DNA of 64,000 nt from a bacterium (GCA_021818945.1 JAKASV010000003.1:1-64000), one strand, 5' to 3'; positions 1 through 7,323 are shown, counted from the first letter of the stretch. The notes: generated from the sequence alone by a model not told the origin. Program-made: numbers and translations.

Positions 1-155
1 TCAAGACACCCATTGAAGTTTTACGCTCTTCAGTCATGAGTAGTTTATGAAGCTTGCCTGCCCGGCAATGGAGGGCTGTTTCTTATTGAAATTTTTTAGT
101 GTTGCATTTCATTCTTGACTTTGCCTCCATCCATTTTTTTCACCTTATTCGATTA
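1..155. other. Window edge, no assignable gene
   Basis: No complete gene is visible. An open frame runs in from the left edge and ends at a TGA at 52-54. Its last residues (KTPIEVLRSSVMSSL) vaguely resemble a transposase C-terminus, but 17 codons cannot support a call. The rest is AT-rich upstream sequence of the next gene. Confidence 0.3.
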
Positions 156-184
156 TTGACAAGTAGAAATAAAATTCTTATACT
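156..184 (+). promoter_or_regulatory. Sigma70-type promoter for the Trp-rich repeat gene
   Basis: TTGACA at 156-161 and TATACT at 179-184 are separated by 17 bp, a near-consensus housekeeping promoter. It lies about 108 bp before the start codon at 292, so the transcript would have a leader of roughly 100 nt. Confidence 0.7.
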
Positions 185-291
185 ATTGTTGTATAGGCAG
201 AGAAAGCGGATGTTTTGTTGGCTTAGTTTTTAATGAGTTTTTATATGATTACTAATTTTTTTGTGATGAAACTGGTTCATGAGAGGTTATT

Positions 292-786
292 ATGAAATTC
301 TTACCGATTGCAATAGTTACAATCACCTGCTCTTATGTGTTATTAGTACTATTATGTCGAGTTGAAAGTAACAAAAAATGTGGGTTATTGTTGCTTGCTC
401 AAAGCAATCAGGGAGTGTCTGGAGATGGGGCGAGGGCACAAATTCAAAATTCCTTTTCATACCGCTTTAGAGACTGGTTGAATGAGCCTTTACGGTGGGA
501 AGAACTTGTGACCCAAAAATTCAACAAGTCATTCTTGGTTAAATTGAAAAAATGGTTAGAGGAGCCAGCGCAATGGAATGAAATTAAATCACCACCAAAG
601 CCAGGTTCATATGATGAAGAATATGTAAAGCGTTTTAATAGGTGGTGGAAAGAAGCCCAGGCTTGGGATGAACTCAAGACAGGCAAATTTGACGAGAAGT
701 TTATTGACCGCTTTAAATGGTGGTGGAATTTTCCTCAAACATGGTTAGAGCCTCTCAAAAGTAAGCTTAGCGAACCTCCCGTATGA
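292..786 (+). CDS. Secreted or membrane-anchored Trp-rich repeat protein
   Basis: I do not recognise this 164-aa protein as a named family. Residues 3-23 form one hydrophobic segment (signal peptide or anchor). After a short linker there are four degenerate repeats at about 56-83, 84-112, 113-139 and 140-164. Each follows a pattern like F..W(L/W)..P..W.EL followed by a KF...F stretch, giving an unusually high Trp, Lys and Glu content. Such repeats suggest short amphipathic helices for peptide, glycan or membrane binding, but that is inference. GAGAGG at 280-285 is the ribosome binding site. It is transcribed alone from a strong promoter, and the next gene, ffh, has its own upstream region. 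Confidence 0.75.
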   Translation: MKFLPIAIVTITCSYVLLVLLCRVESNKKCGLLLLAQSNQGVSGDGARAQIQNSFSYRFRDWLNEPLRWEELVTQKFNKSFLVKLKKWLEEPAQWNEIKSPPKPGSYDEEYVKRFNRWWKEAQAWDELKTGKFDEKFIDRFKWWWNFPQTWLEPLKSKLSEPPV

Positions 787-857
787 TGATGACAATGCAG
801 ACATATTCTTAAATACAATGAAAATCATAATAGAATTTGAAAAAATTAAATATTTGG

Positions 858-878
858 TTACACTATTCTAGAGTGTAA
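858..878. repeat. 7-bp inverted repeat between the repeat gene and ffh
   Basis: TTACACT (858-864) and AGTGTAA (872-878) form a perfect inverted repeat with a 7-nt loop. There is no T-run, so it is not a canonical terminator. It could be an operator or a weak mRNA 3'-end structure. A possible extended -10 for ffh, TG-G-TACACT (916-924), reuses part of the same word. Confidence 0.3.
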
Positions 879-974
879 GTTCCAAATTTTGACTTATTCC
901 TATAATTTTCATTTATGGTACACTCATAAGCGTCACAAAAGTTTAAAGAAAATATTTAGCATCGCTAGGGTCAT

Positions 975-2294
975 ATGTTTGATTTTTTATCAAGAAAATT
1001 TTCTGAAATCGTGAGCAAATTGATCGATGGTGGAAAATTAACTGAAAATAATATAGCGCAGGCTCTTGAATCTGTCCGAGAGGCGTTGCTTGAAGCCGAT
1101 GTTCCTTATGAATTGGTCAATGTTTTTGTTGAGTCAGTAAAATCTGAAGCTGTTGGCAAAAAAATCCTTACGAACATAAAACCTGGCGAACAATTTGTTA
1201 AAATTGTCTATGATCAACTTCAAGCTTTTATGGGCGGCAAGGACAATGTCCCTTTTACGTTTCAAATTCCATCAGTTGTGATGATTATGGGGCTTCAAGG
1301 CTCAGGTAAAACTACTTCAATAGCTAAAATTGTACATTATGTTCAAAAAGAGGCTGTAAAAAGAGGGAAAAAGCGGAATATACTTCTGGCATCTGTTGAC
1401 TACTACAGGCCTGCAGCCATTGACCAGCTTGAGGTGCTTTCTCAATCTGTCCAGGCCTCATTTTTTAGAGCCTCAAGTTCGAAACCAATTGAGGCTGTTC
1501 ACGAGATAATGAATCATTTTAAAAAAGGTGGTTACGATCTCCTTTTTATAGATACTGCTGGACGTTTGCATATAGATACTCACATGCTTGAGGAGCTCAA
1601 CCAAATAGATGCTCTGGTTAATCCACGCCACAAGCTTCTCGTGCTTGATAGTATGACGGGTCAGGAATCTCTTGCGGTGGCAAAAGCATTTGATGAACGT
1701 GTAAAATTCCATGGGGCAATGCTCACTAAATTGGATAGTGATACACGTGGTGGTGCAGCATTTGCATTCAGATACGCTCTCAAAAAGCCTATTGTTTTTA
1801 TAGGTACCGGTGAAAAAATTGATGACATAGACCTTTTTAGAGCTGATCGGGTGTCAGGCCGCATTTTAGGTATGGGAGATGTCCTCAGCCTTGTTGAAAA
1901 GGCTGAGGAACAGGTCAAAGAGAGCGATAAAAATGCCTTGGAGCGATCGCTGCGCAAAGGGGCGCTGACTCTTGAGGATTTTGCATGTCAAATGAATATG
2001 GTTCAAAACATGGGTTCTTTGACAAATCTCATGAAATATATGCCGGGCATGGGCTCGGTCGATATAAAGCCTGAAATGATGGAGCGTGCTGAGCGAGAGA
2101 TGAAATTTTTTAGAGCCATTATCGGTTCTATGACACCAAAAGAACGATTGTGTCCTCAAATTCTTGATAGTTCGCGAAAAAAAAGAGTAGCAAAAGGAGC
2201 AGGAGTCGATGTGACAATGGTAAATCTTTTGTTACAACGATTTGAAGAAAGTAAGCAATATGTTAAACTTTTTAAGAAACTAGGTCGTTTTTGA
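975..2294 (+). CDS. ffh: Signal recognition particle GTPase Ffh (SRP54)
   Basis: Ffh binds signal sequences of nascent membrane and secreted proteins together with 4.5S RNA and delivers ribosomes to FtsY at the membrane. The 439-aa length is normal. An N-terminal helical domain (about 1-85) precedes the G domain with GLQGSGKTT near 112, DTAGR near 193 and TKLDSDTRGG near 252. The C-terminal M domain is Met-rich (MKYMPGMG) with the RNA-binding SRKKR segment near 397. It opens the cluster ffh-rpsP-khpA-trmD-rplS, a common bacterial arrangement. The ATG at 975 follows AGGGT. Confidence 0.97.
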   Translation: MFDFLSRKFSEIVSKLIDGGKLTENNIAQALESVREALLEADVPYELVNVFVESVKSEAVGKKILTNIKPGEQFVKIVYDQLQAFMGGKDNVPFTFQIPSVVMIMGLQGSGKTTSIAKIVHYVQKEAVKRGKKRNILLASVDYYRPAAIDQLEVLSQSVQASFFRASSSKPIEAVHEIMNHFKKGGYDLLFIDTAGRLHIDTHMLEELNQIDALVNPRHKLLVLDSMTGQESLAVAKAFDERVKFHGAMLTKLDSDTRGGAAFAFRYALKKPIVFIGTGEKIDDIDLFRADRVSGRILGMGDVLSLVEKAEEQVKESDKNALERSLRKGALTLEDFACQMNMVQNMGSLTNLMKYMPGMGSVDIKPEMMERAEREMKFFRAIIGSMTPKERLCPQILDSSRKKRVAKGAGVDVTMVNLLLQRFEESKQYVKLFKKLGRF

Positions 2295-2344
2295 TAGTAA
2301 AGACATGCGATTTGCATGTTAGTTTGTGTAAAGGATAAAGTTTT

Positions 2345-2593
2345 ATGGTAAAAATTCGCTTGTCGCGCGTTGGCAAGAAGCATGTTCCCTTCTACAGAAT
2401 AGTTGCCGTTGATTCACGTGAAAAGCGTGATGGTGCCTGCCTTGAAAATCTTGGCACATACGATGCATTAAATACCAAAATCATTCACTTCCATGAAGCA
2501 CGTATTAATGATTGGGTTGCCAAGGGTGCAGTTATGACTGATACGGTCAAAAAAATCTATAAAATGTACAAAAAACAGGCAGTCGCTCAATAG
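2345..2593 (+). CDS. rpsP: 30S ribosomal protein S16
   Basis: An 82-aa protein of standard S16 length, starting with the typical MVKIRLSRVGKK segment and continuing with FYRIVAVDSREKRDG. S16 binds 16S rRNA and helps assemble the 30S body. AAAGGATAAAG upstream supplies the ribosome binding site. It lies 50 bp after ffh and 21 bp before khpA, probably in one transcript. Confidence 0.97.
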   Translation: MVKIRLSRVGKKHVPFYRIVAVDSREKRDGACLENLGTYDALNTKIIHFHEARINDWVAKGAVMTDTVKKIYKMYKKQAVAQ

Positions 2594-2614
2594 GACCGCC
2601 ATTGAGAATAAGTG

Positions 2615-2848
2615 ATGATACGTTCGTTAGTTGAGGAAATCGTCAAATCAATCGTTGATAATCCTAGTCGCGTCGAGATTATTGAGTCAGAATTACCTGA
2701 TGGTAAGCATATGATTGCCATCAAGATTGCTGAGTCAGATCTGGGCAAAGTTATAGGTCGTAATGGGCAGACAATCAAGGCCATTCGTGCAGTGGTGTAT
2801 GCCCTCAATACTCACGACAAGGAAATCATAGTTGATATTGCTTCATAA
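2615..2848 (+). CDS. khpA: KH-domain RNA-binding protein KhpA
   Basis: A 77-aa single KH domain with the GxxG loop as GRNG in GKVIGRNGQTIKAIR. KhpA proteins bind RNA and are encoded between rpsP and the rimM/trmD genes in many bacteria, exactly as here. ATG at 2615 is chosen over the overlapping GTG at 2612 because GAGA lies 7 nt upstream. The gene normally following it, rimM, is absent. Confidence 0.92.
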   Translation: MIRSLVEEIVKSIVDNPSRVEIIESELPDGKHMIAIKIAESDLGKVIGRNGQTIKAIRAVVYALNTHDKEIIVDIAS

Positions 2849-2875
2849 CTGATCATACAATCAAACAAGGCTTGC

Positions 2876-4174
2876 ATGAAGGTTTCCATTCTTACAGTTT
2901 TTGCTGAGTTATATAAGCCTTTTGTGGCTACAAGTCTTATAAAAAAAGCTCAAGAAAATGGGCTTCTAGCTGTTGATGTTGATGAATTTTTTTCTTTTGT
3001 GCAACCTAAAGAACGGATTGATGCCCCAACCTTTGGGCATGGTCCCGGTATGCTCATAAAACCTGTTGTCGTCCAAAAAGCGATTGAGGCTAAAGAATCC
3101 CTTCATGGAAAAGCTTTTAAAATCTTTTTTTCTCCGCAGGGGACCAAATTAGATCAGTCTGTGGTAGCTCAGATAGCACAAAAAGCGCAAGAGCAAGGGC
3201 ACCTTATGCTCATAGCTGGTCGTTATGAGGGAATGGATGCCCGAGTAGAACAGGTATATGCTGATATGACCATATCTGTGGGCGACTTTGTGCTCATGGG
3301 TGGCGATTTGGCATCATTGACGGTACTTGAAAGTGTACTTCGGTTGGTCCCAGGAATAGTAGGGAAAACCGAATCAGTCTCAGATGAGTCGTTTTCCGGC
3401 CCTTTTGTAGAGTATCCTCATTACACCGAGCCCATAGTCTGGAAAGGACTGGAAGTGCCGGATGTTATCCGGTCTGGAAACCATGGAGCCATTAATACAT
3501 GGCGTATGGACAAAGCTGCGCGTAAAACTGTGCTGCACCACTTTGATTGGCTCAGGACGAGAACTTTAGATTCTGCTCAGATGAAAGTTTGCAAAAAAAA
3601 TATGCCGCATCATTATACTGCTTTGCTGCATAATGATGTCCTGATTAGTGATAGCCAAAAGTCAGGGACAACGTCGGTTACATCTTTAGATATTCATGAT
3701 ATTGCCCGATCTTCCAAGACCTATGGTATTAAGGGTTATTTTATCGTGACTCCTATGCTCGATCAACAGAAAATAGTTAAACGATTACTTGACTTTTGGA
3801 TGAGTGAAGGTGTCGAGTATAATGTCTCACGTCATGAAGCCGTTAAACAAGTAAGCTTAGCTAATAGTCTTGACGATGTGATTGTTGTCATTGAAAAAAT
3901 TGAGGGTAAAAAGCCCTTAATCATTGCTACTTCAGCACGAGAGATTGAGCATCCAAATTGTATTTCATATTATGATCAAGAGAAAGTATGGTCATATGAT
4001 CGACCGGTTCTTTTTATTTTTGGCACGGGAAGAGGTCTTACCAAAGAACGTCTTTTGGCTTCAGATTTTCTTTTAAAATCGGTAAAATCTTTTTCAGATT
4101 ACAACCATTTATCTGTTCGGTCGGCTGTAGCTATTGTTTTTGATCGATGGCTTGGGATTAATGAAAAAACCTAA
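2876..4174 (+). CDS. trmD: tRNA m1G37 methyltransferase TrmD fused to a second SPOUT methyltransferase domain
   Basis: TrmD makes m1G37 in tRNAs with G36 and prevents frameshifting. Residues 1 to about 235 are a full TrmD: SPQGTKL, AGRYEGMDARV, SVGDFVLMGGDLASL, EYPHYTEP and GNHGAINTWR. At 432 aa the protein is far longer than usual (about 240). The extra C-terminal region (about 255-430) has its own SPOUT-like signature: YFIVTPMLDQ, PLIIATSARE, FIFGTGRGLT and YNHLSVRSAVAIVFDR. It resembles the TM1570-type RNA methyltransferases (Pfam Methyltrn_RNA_4), which in some bacteria sit next to trmD as a separate gene. The usual catalytic Asp in the EDSF motif is Glu here (SDESF). ATG 2876 follows AAGG. 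Confidence 0.93.
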   Translation: MKVSILTVFAELYKPFVATSLIKKAQENGLLAVDVDEFFSFVQPKERIDAPTFGHGPGMLIKPVVVQKAIEAKESLHGKAFKIFFSPQGTKLDQSVVAQIAQKAQEQGHLMLIAGRYEGMDARVEQVYADMTISVGDFVLMGGDLASLTVLESVLRLVPGIVGKTESVSDESFSGPFVEYPHYTEPIVWKGLEVPDVIRSGNHGAINTWRMDKAARKTVLHHFDWLRTRTLDSAQMKVCKKNMPHHYTALLHNDVLISDSQKSGTTSVTSLDIHDIARSSKTYGIKGYFIVTPMLDQQKIVKRLLDFWMSEGVEYNVSRHEAVKQVSLANSLDDVIVVIEKIEGKKPLIIATSAREIEHPNCISYYDQEKVWSYDRPVLFIFGTGRGLTKERLLASDFLLKSVKSFSDYNHLSVRSAVAIVFDRWLGINEKT

Positions 4175-4210
4175 GACTTTGCAAAAAAAGAAGGTTATTC
4201 AAAGCCTATT

Positions 4211-4246
4211 CTTGTTGACTGCCATGTCTTGAGAGCTGTCAACAAG
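4211..4246 (+). repeat. 9-bp stem hairpin between trmD and rplS
   Basis: CTTGTTGAC (4211-4219) and GTCAACAAG (4238-4246) are perfectly complementary across an 18-nt loop. No U-run follows, so a classic terminator is unlikely. It sits upstream of the rplS promoter and would lie in the 3' UTR of trmD or in a read-through leader of rplS. Confidence 0.4.
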
Positions 4247-4307
4247 TGTGGACCTTTAATTATTAGTCAATTAATTATAGTTTGTGGTTTTCATGTGTGA
4301 AATAATG

Positions 4308-4340
4308 TTGGAAAATAGGTATTTTTTGATATACTATCAA
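4308..4340 (+). promoter_or_regulatory. Promoter of rplS with palindromic -10 region
   Basis: TTGGAA at 4308-4313 and TATACT at 4330-4335 are 16 bp apart. The -10 box is embedded in a perfect palindrome, TTGATA-TAC-TATCAA (4326-4340), which could also be an operator. The start codon of rplS is 59 bp downstream of the -10. Confidence 0.55.
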
Positions 4341-4398
4341 TAAGCTTTACTGTTTTTTGAATAAAAAATCAAAGATTCAAGGATATAAAAGGATTTTT

Positions 4399-4779
4399 AT
4401 GAAGGCTAAGAAATATACTCGCGAAACGATTCGTGATATGGGAACTGAAGATCGTGGCTTTCCGGCATTTTCTATTGGTGATACTATTGCAGTTTCACAG
4501 CGTATTAAGGAAGGCGACAAAGAGCGTATCCAGGTTTTTGAGGGTGATGTGATTGCGATGCATAATAAAGGCATTTCTAGTACATTCACTATTCGTAGGA
4601 TCGGAGCAAATTCGGTTGGCGTTGAAAGAATTTTTCCTATATTTTCCCCAAAAATTGATTCTATTAAGTTTATCCGTAAAGGCCAAGCTCGTCGTGCTAA
4701 GCTTTATTACATTCGCCAACGCATTGGCAAAGCGGCTCGTGTTGCTGAAAAAGTAGAAAGTCAGCAAAAAGCAGAGTAA
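4399..4779 (+). CDS. rplS: 50S ribosomal protein L19
   Basis: A 126-aa L19, which sits at the 30S-50S interface. Recognisable segments are FSIGDTIAVSQRIKEGDKER, FEGDVIAMHNKG, TIRRIGANSVGVERIFP and RRAKLYYIRQR. ATG 4399 is preferred over an in-frame TTG at 4357 because AAAGGA lies 5-10 nt upstream and the protein then begins at the normal place. The last gene of the ffh-trmD cluster, it has its own promoter. Confidence 0.96.
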   Translation: MKAKKYTRETIRDMGTEDRGFPAFSIGDTIAVSQRIKEGDKERIQVFEGDVIAMHNKGISSTFTIRRIGANSVGVERIFPIFSPKIDSIKFIRKGQARRAKLYYIRQRIGKAARVAEKVESQQKAE

Positions 4780-4807
4780 GATTTTGGCAATTTTATGAAA
4801 GCAGACC

Positions 4808-5323
4808 ATGATGCGGTGCACATGGGTTCTTTTCCTTTTATGTTTGTTATTACCAGCGTGCCTGCAGCAGTCGCGGGCACGTCTTCATAATACTACTGAT
4901 CTTTTATGTTCACATTTAGATTCCTTCAGTTCTTTACCGGACTCTGATGTACGCACCCATGAAAAACAGTCTACTGGTAGCCTAGATTATAGGTTGCGCG
5001 CCTTGACTCTTGAAGCCCAATATACTGATATCCCTATTCCGCTAGGATCGGAACCTATAGCTGATTTTTTTAGGCAAGATTCAGATGATGAAAAGGGTGT
5101 GGTTTTAGGTTATACCCATAAAGCTGAACGCCAAAAAATGTATGATTTTTTTAAGGCCGAATGTCCACGTCTTGGATGGGTTGACATGGGGGGTATGCAA
5201 GGAGTTGAGTCGATACTCATGTTCGAAAAACCTGATAGATTATGTATGATAAGTTTTAGGTCTGCCGGTAATGAAATAGCTATTATAATATCAGTGTGTC
5301 CTAAAATATCTAGAGATGTCTGA
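4808..5323 (+). CDS. Putative lipoprotein of unknown function
   Basis: A 171-aa protein with a short hydrophobic leader ending in a lipobox (LLPAC, Cys18), so export and lipidation are likely. The mature part has a linker (19-65) and then a small domain of about 100 aa containing YTDIPIPLGSEP and YDFFKAECPRLGWVDMGG. I do not recognise a catalytic motif. It follows rplS by 28 bp, and the two may share a transcript. Confidence 0.8.
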   Translation: MMRCTWVLFLLCLLLPACLQQSRARLHNTTDLLCSHLDSFSSLPDSDVRTHEKQSTGSLDYRLRALTLEAQYTDIPIPLGSEPIADFFRQDSDDEKGVVLGYTHKAERQKMYDFFKAECPRLGWVDMGGMQGVESILMFEKPDRLCMISFRSAGNEIAIIISVCPKISRDV

Positions 5324-5378
5324 GTAAACTAATCACAAACATATTCCAAATTAAAATTTACTAGAAATAAATTAATTA

Positions 5379-5408
5379 TTGACTTTATATATTAATATTT
5401 GCTACTTT
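5379..5408 (+). promoter_or_regulatory. Promoter of the chagasin-like gene
   Basis: TTGACT at 5379-5384 and TACTTT at 5403-5408 are 18 bp apart. TG-C precedes the -10 as an extended element. Confidence 0.45.
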
Positions 5409-5471
5409 GAAATTGAGTATATTGTATTGTTGTCTAGATTTGTTGTCAATTTTTTATTTTAGGAGGATGTT

Positions 5472-5867
5472 ATGAATATGCTACAGGTTACTTTAATAAG
5501 CATGCTCGCATTGCTCTCTTTGGATGCCAGTGCACGGGCAAACCTAGTACCAGCGTATAGACTTAAAGTTGGTGATTCTGTAACTTTGCCTGCATTGTCT
5601 TCAAATCCAAGCACCGGGTATAGCTGGCAAGTGAAGATAATTGAGTCTGCTGAAAAGTTACTAGATCCTGCGGTACAAAATATAATTGCGGTGTCCAATG
5701 TTTATAAACCAAGTCAAGAAAATAAGCCAGGTGCCCCTGGATCAGAACTAATAACGGTTAAAGGTCTAAAGCAGGGCAAAGTAAATATACGTCTCCAATA
5801 TATGCGTGTTTGGGATCCAAGCTCGGTAACTGATTCTAAAGATATCGCGTTCACCGTTGAAAAATAA
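5472..5867 (+). CDS. Chagasin-like cysteine-protease inhibitor (I42 family), secreted
   Basis: I42 inhibitors block papain/cathepsin-type cysteine proteases through three loops. This 131-aa protein shows all three in order: NPSTGYSW (residues about 42-49), a Gly/Pro-rich loop PGAPGSE (about 90), and the RVWD loop (about 113), which corresponds to RPW in chagasin. Residues 1-19 form a signal peptide ending near DASARA. AGGAGG lies 5 nt before the ATG at 5472, the strongest ribosome binding site in this part of the window. Directly followed by a terminator, it is monocistronic. In an intracellular bacterium it could counter host lysosomal proteases; that role is inferred. Confidence 0.88.
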   Translation: MNMLQVTLISMLALLSLDASARANLVPAYRLKVGDSVTLPALSSNPSTGYSWQVKIIESAEKLLDPAVQNIIAVSNVYKPSQENKPGAPGSELITVKGLKQGKVNIRLQYMRVWDPSSVTDSKDIAFTVEK

Positions 5868-5886
5868 GTCTAAATAAAATCAACAG

Positions 5887-5923
5887 AAAAAAATCCCCAG
5901 TTATATAAAGCTGGGGATTTTTT
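5887..5923 (+). terminator. Rho-independent terminator after the chagasin-like gene
   Basis: ATCCCCAG (5893-5900) pairs with CTGGGGAT (5911-5918) over a 10-nt loop, with an A-run before and a T-run (5918-5923) after. The flanking A/T runs extend the stem and make it potentially bidirectional. Confidence 0.9.
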
Positions 5924-5926
5924 GGG

Positions 5927-6242
5927 GTGCGCTCGGCATGGGCACAAATCTATAGATTGAAAGTATCGAATGGTGAATGGCAACGTAGCCATTAGCCGAA
6001 GGCAAGGGCTGTCTCCATCGTGAGATGGAATCTGAAGGAAGACGAGGCCAAAGTCTCGACAACAAAGCTTTGGTAATATGGTGGTATTATGGAATTGATG
6101 ATAAAAAGTGGGCCGGTTTGTGTTGCATTCTCTTAAAAGAAGTTTTGTGTCTTTGCAAAGATCAACCCAAATAATCAAAGCTTTATGCCGGCACGTACGG
6201 TTAGTGTGAGCAGTAGGGGCTAGTTGCCCCCTACTACTCGAT
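5927..6242 (+). mobile_element. Degenerate ORF-less group II intron, IIC type
   Basis: The element starts with the group II 5' signature GTGCG at 5927, only 3 nt after the T-run of a terminator, and ends with a domain VI-like hairpin (6212-6219 pairing with 6228-6235) and CTCGAT. Domain I landmarks are visible: GGCATGGGCAC, GAAAGTATCGAA, GTAGCCATTAGCC, AAGGCAAGGG and GGAATCTGAAGGAAG. The 3' strand of domain V (GCACGTACGGTT, 6191-6202) followed by GTGTGAG is clear, but its 5' strand is eroded. These blocks match what I recall of the Oceanobacillus IIC intron. At 316 nt and with no reverse transcriptase, domains II-IV are mostly missing. CAAAGCTTT occurs at 6063-6071 and 6176-6184, bracketing the possible deletion. 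Probably inactive. Confidence 0.8.
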
Positions 6243-6260
6243 GGAGATTAGTCTACTTGG

Positions 6261-6659
6261 TTATTGAGTAACAGCTTTTGCAGAAAAAACTATTTCAGTT
6301 TTATCAGAATGGTGTTGCCCTTGTTCATAATATTTGAGTTTCTTTTTGAGCCTATGATTCTCACTATCTTTTTTTCCCAGTTCATGTTCGAGTGAGCTAA
6401 TGTGTCGGTCTGCATTTTGCAGTTTCTGCTCTAGGTATTCAATCTGTTCTTCGAGCCATTCCCGCGAGGGTCTTGATTCGTGAGTATATATAACCTCATG
6501 ACAATGGTGATGGTCGGCTATTGCCATGCCGGTCATCATGCCAAGTCCTGCTCCCATAAATCCTGCGGCTATACTGCCACCATGATCAGCGACCATAGGA
6601 TTCATTGCTATACCAGTTGATGCGATAAGCAGAAGTTTAATTATTCTTTGGCTATTCAT
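6261..6659 (-). CDS. Secreted glycine-zipper and coiled-coil protein
   Basis: A 132-aa protein. Residues 1-22 form an export signal, followed by a glycine-zipper stretch (AAGFMGAGLGMMTGMAIADHHH) and a coiled coil of heptads (EWLEEQIEYLEQKL through HRLKKKLKYYEQ). Start 6659 is preferred over the upstream ATG at 6680 because AAGGAA is then correctly placed. The zipper segment is nearly the same as in the next gene upstream (6732-7136), so the two are paralogues with different C-termini. Function unknown. Proteins of this kind are often envelope-associated. Confidence 0.75.
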   Translation of the reverse strand: MNSQRIIKLLLIASTGIAMNPMVADHGGSIAAGFMGAGLGMMTGMAIADHHHCHEVIYTHESRPSREWLEEQIEYLEQKLQNADRHISSLEHELGKKDSENHRLKKKLKYYEQGQHHSDKTEIVFSAKAVTQ

Positions 6660-6731
6660 ATATATTCCTTGTATGTACATTAAAACAATGGTTTAACTTT
6701 TGAAGGTATATTCAATACTATTTTTGCGACC

Positions 6732-7136
6732 TTATGCTGAAAATCTACATGAAAATGAGGGGTGGCAACATGGGGCACAATGGTATCTAGTTACATAAGT
6801 ATATGCATGGGGATGACCATAATAATGACAGGATGGTCGGCTATTGCACGTATATAGCCGAGTGCAAGGGTATCGCCCATGAAACTTACCATGATAATTA
6901 TAAGGTGCTGAATACCTGGAACGTACATAGAGTGTGCTATGGGGCTGATGCTTATATTTATAACTATGAGGGTAATGATGACTATGGTGATCGGCTAAAG
7001 CCGCCCCGGCCATCATACCTAACCCTGCCCCCATATATCCTGCGGCAACGCTTGTTGCAGGATTAGCGTGAGCGCGACCGGATATGATGACAAGAGATAG
7101 TACAAGCACAAATTGTGTTATGCGTTGTAAAAGCAT
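6732..7136 (-). CDS. Secreted glycine-zipper protein with His/Tyr/Cys-rich tail
   Basis: A 134-aa protein with a signal peptide (cleavage near GRAHA), the glycine zipper AAGYMGAGLGMMAGAALADHH, and then a tail dominated by His, Tyr, Arg and seven Cys residues (for example YPCTRLYTC and HCAPCCHPSFSC). The tail could bind metal or form disulfides in the periplasm or outside the cell; this is inference from composition. GGAGG lies 7 nt upstream of the ATG at 7136. It shares the zipper with its two neighbours. Confidence 0.75.
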   Translation of the reverse strand: MLLQRITQFVLVLSLVIISGRAHANPATSVAAGYMGAGLGMMAGAALADHHSHHYPHSYKYKHQPHSTLYVRSRYSAPYNYHGKFHGRYPCTRLYTCNSRPSCHYYGHPHAYTYVTRYHCAPCCHPSFSCRFSA

Positions 7137-7171
7137 AAGAATCCTCCAAATTATTTTGAGACTACACTAAC

Positions 7172-7200
7172 AATATAAAATATATTGATCTTTAACACAA
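7172..7200 (-). promoter_or_regulatory. Promoter for the minus-strand glycine-zipper gene
   Basis: Read on the minus strand, TTGTGT (7200-7195) and TATATT (7177-7172) are 17 bp apart and 36 bp before the start codon at 7136. Confidence 0.45.
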
Positions 7201-7283
7201 CAGCATTATTATATTTCAGATAGATAAAAAAGCCAATGTAGTAGTTTCGCGTACAATATTAGTGGATTTAAGCTGATTCAGTA

Positions 7284-7323
7284 TTAATAAAAAATAGGTT
7301 CCCCAAGGAGTTCTCAGGGAGCC
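7284..7323 (-). terminator. Terminator of the 7378-7773 gene
   Basis: On the minus strand GGCTCCC pairs with GGGGAACC (7297-7323, one mismatch) and is followed by a T-rich tract. It lies 55 bp past the stop codon of the gene. Confidence 0.5.

Noticed and set aside
1..54. Possible transposase C-terminus at the left edge
   Set aside because: Only 17 codons are visible (ending in VMSSL), and there is no diagnostic motif.
889..906. TTGACT plus TATAAT as the ffh promoter
   Set aside because: The two boxes are only 6 bp apart, incompatible with a sigma70 promoter.
4357..4398. TTG start extending L19 by 14 residues
   Set aside because: The ATG at 4399 has a good ribosome binding site and matches the family start.
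5870..6178. Minus-strand open frame of about 100 codons over the intron
   Set aside because: It lies antisense to the group II intron, has no ribosome binding site and no recognisable protein pattern.
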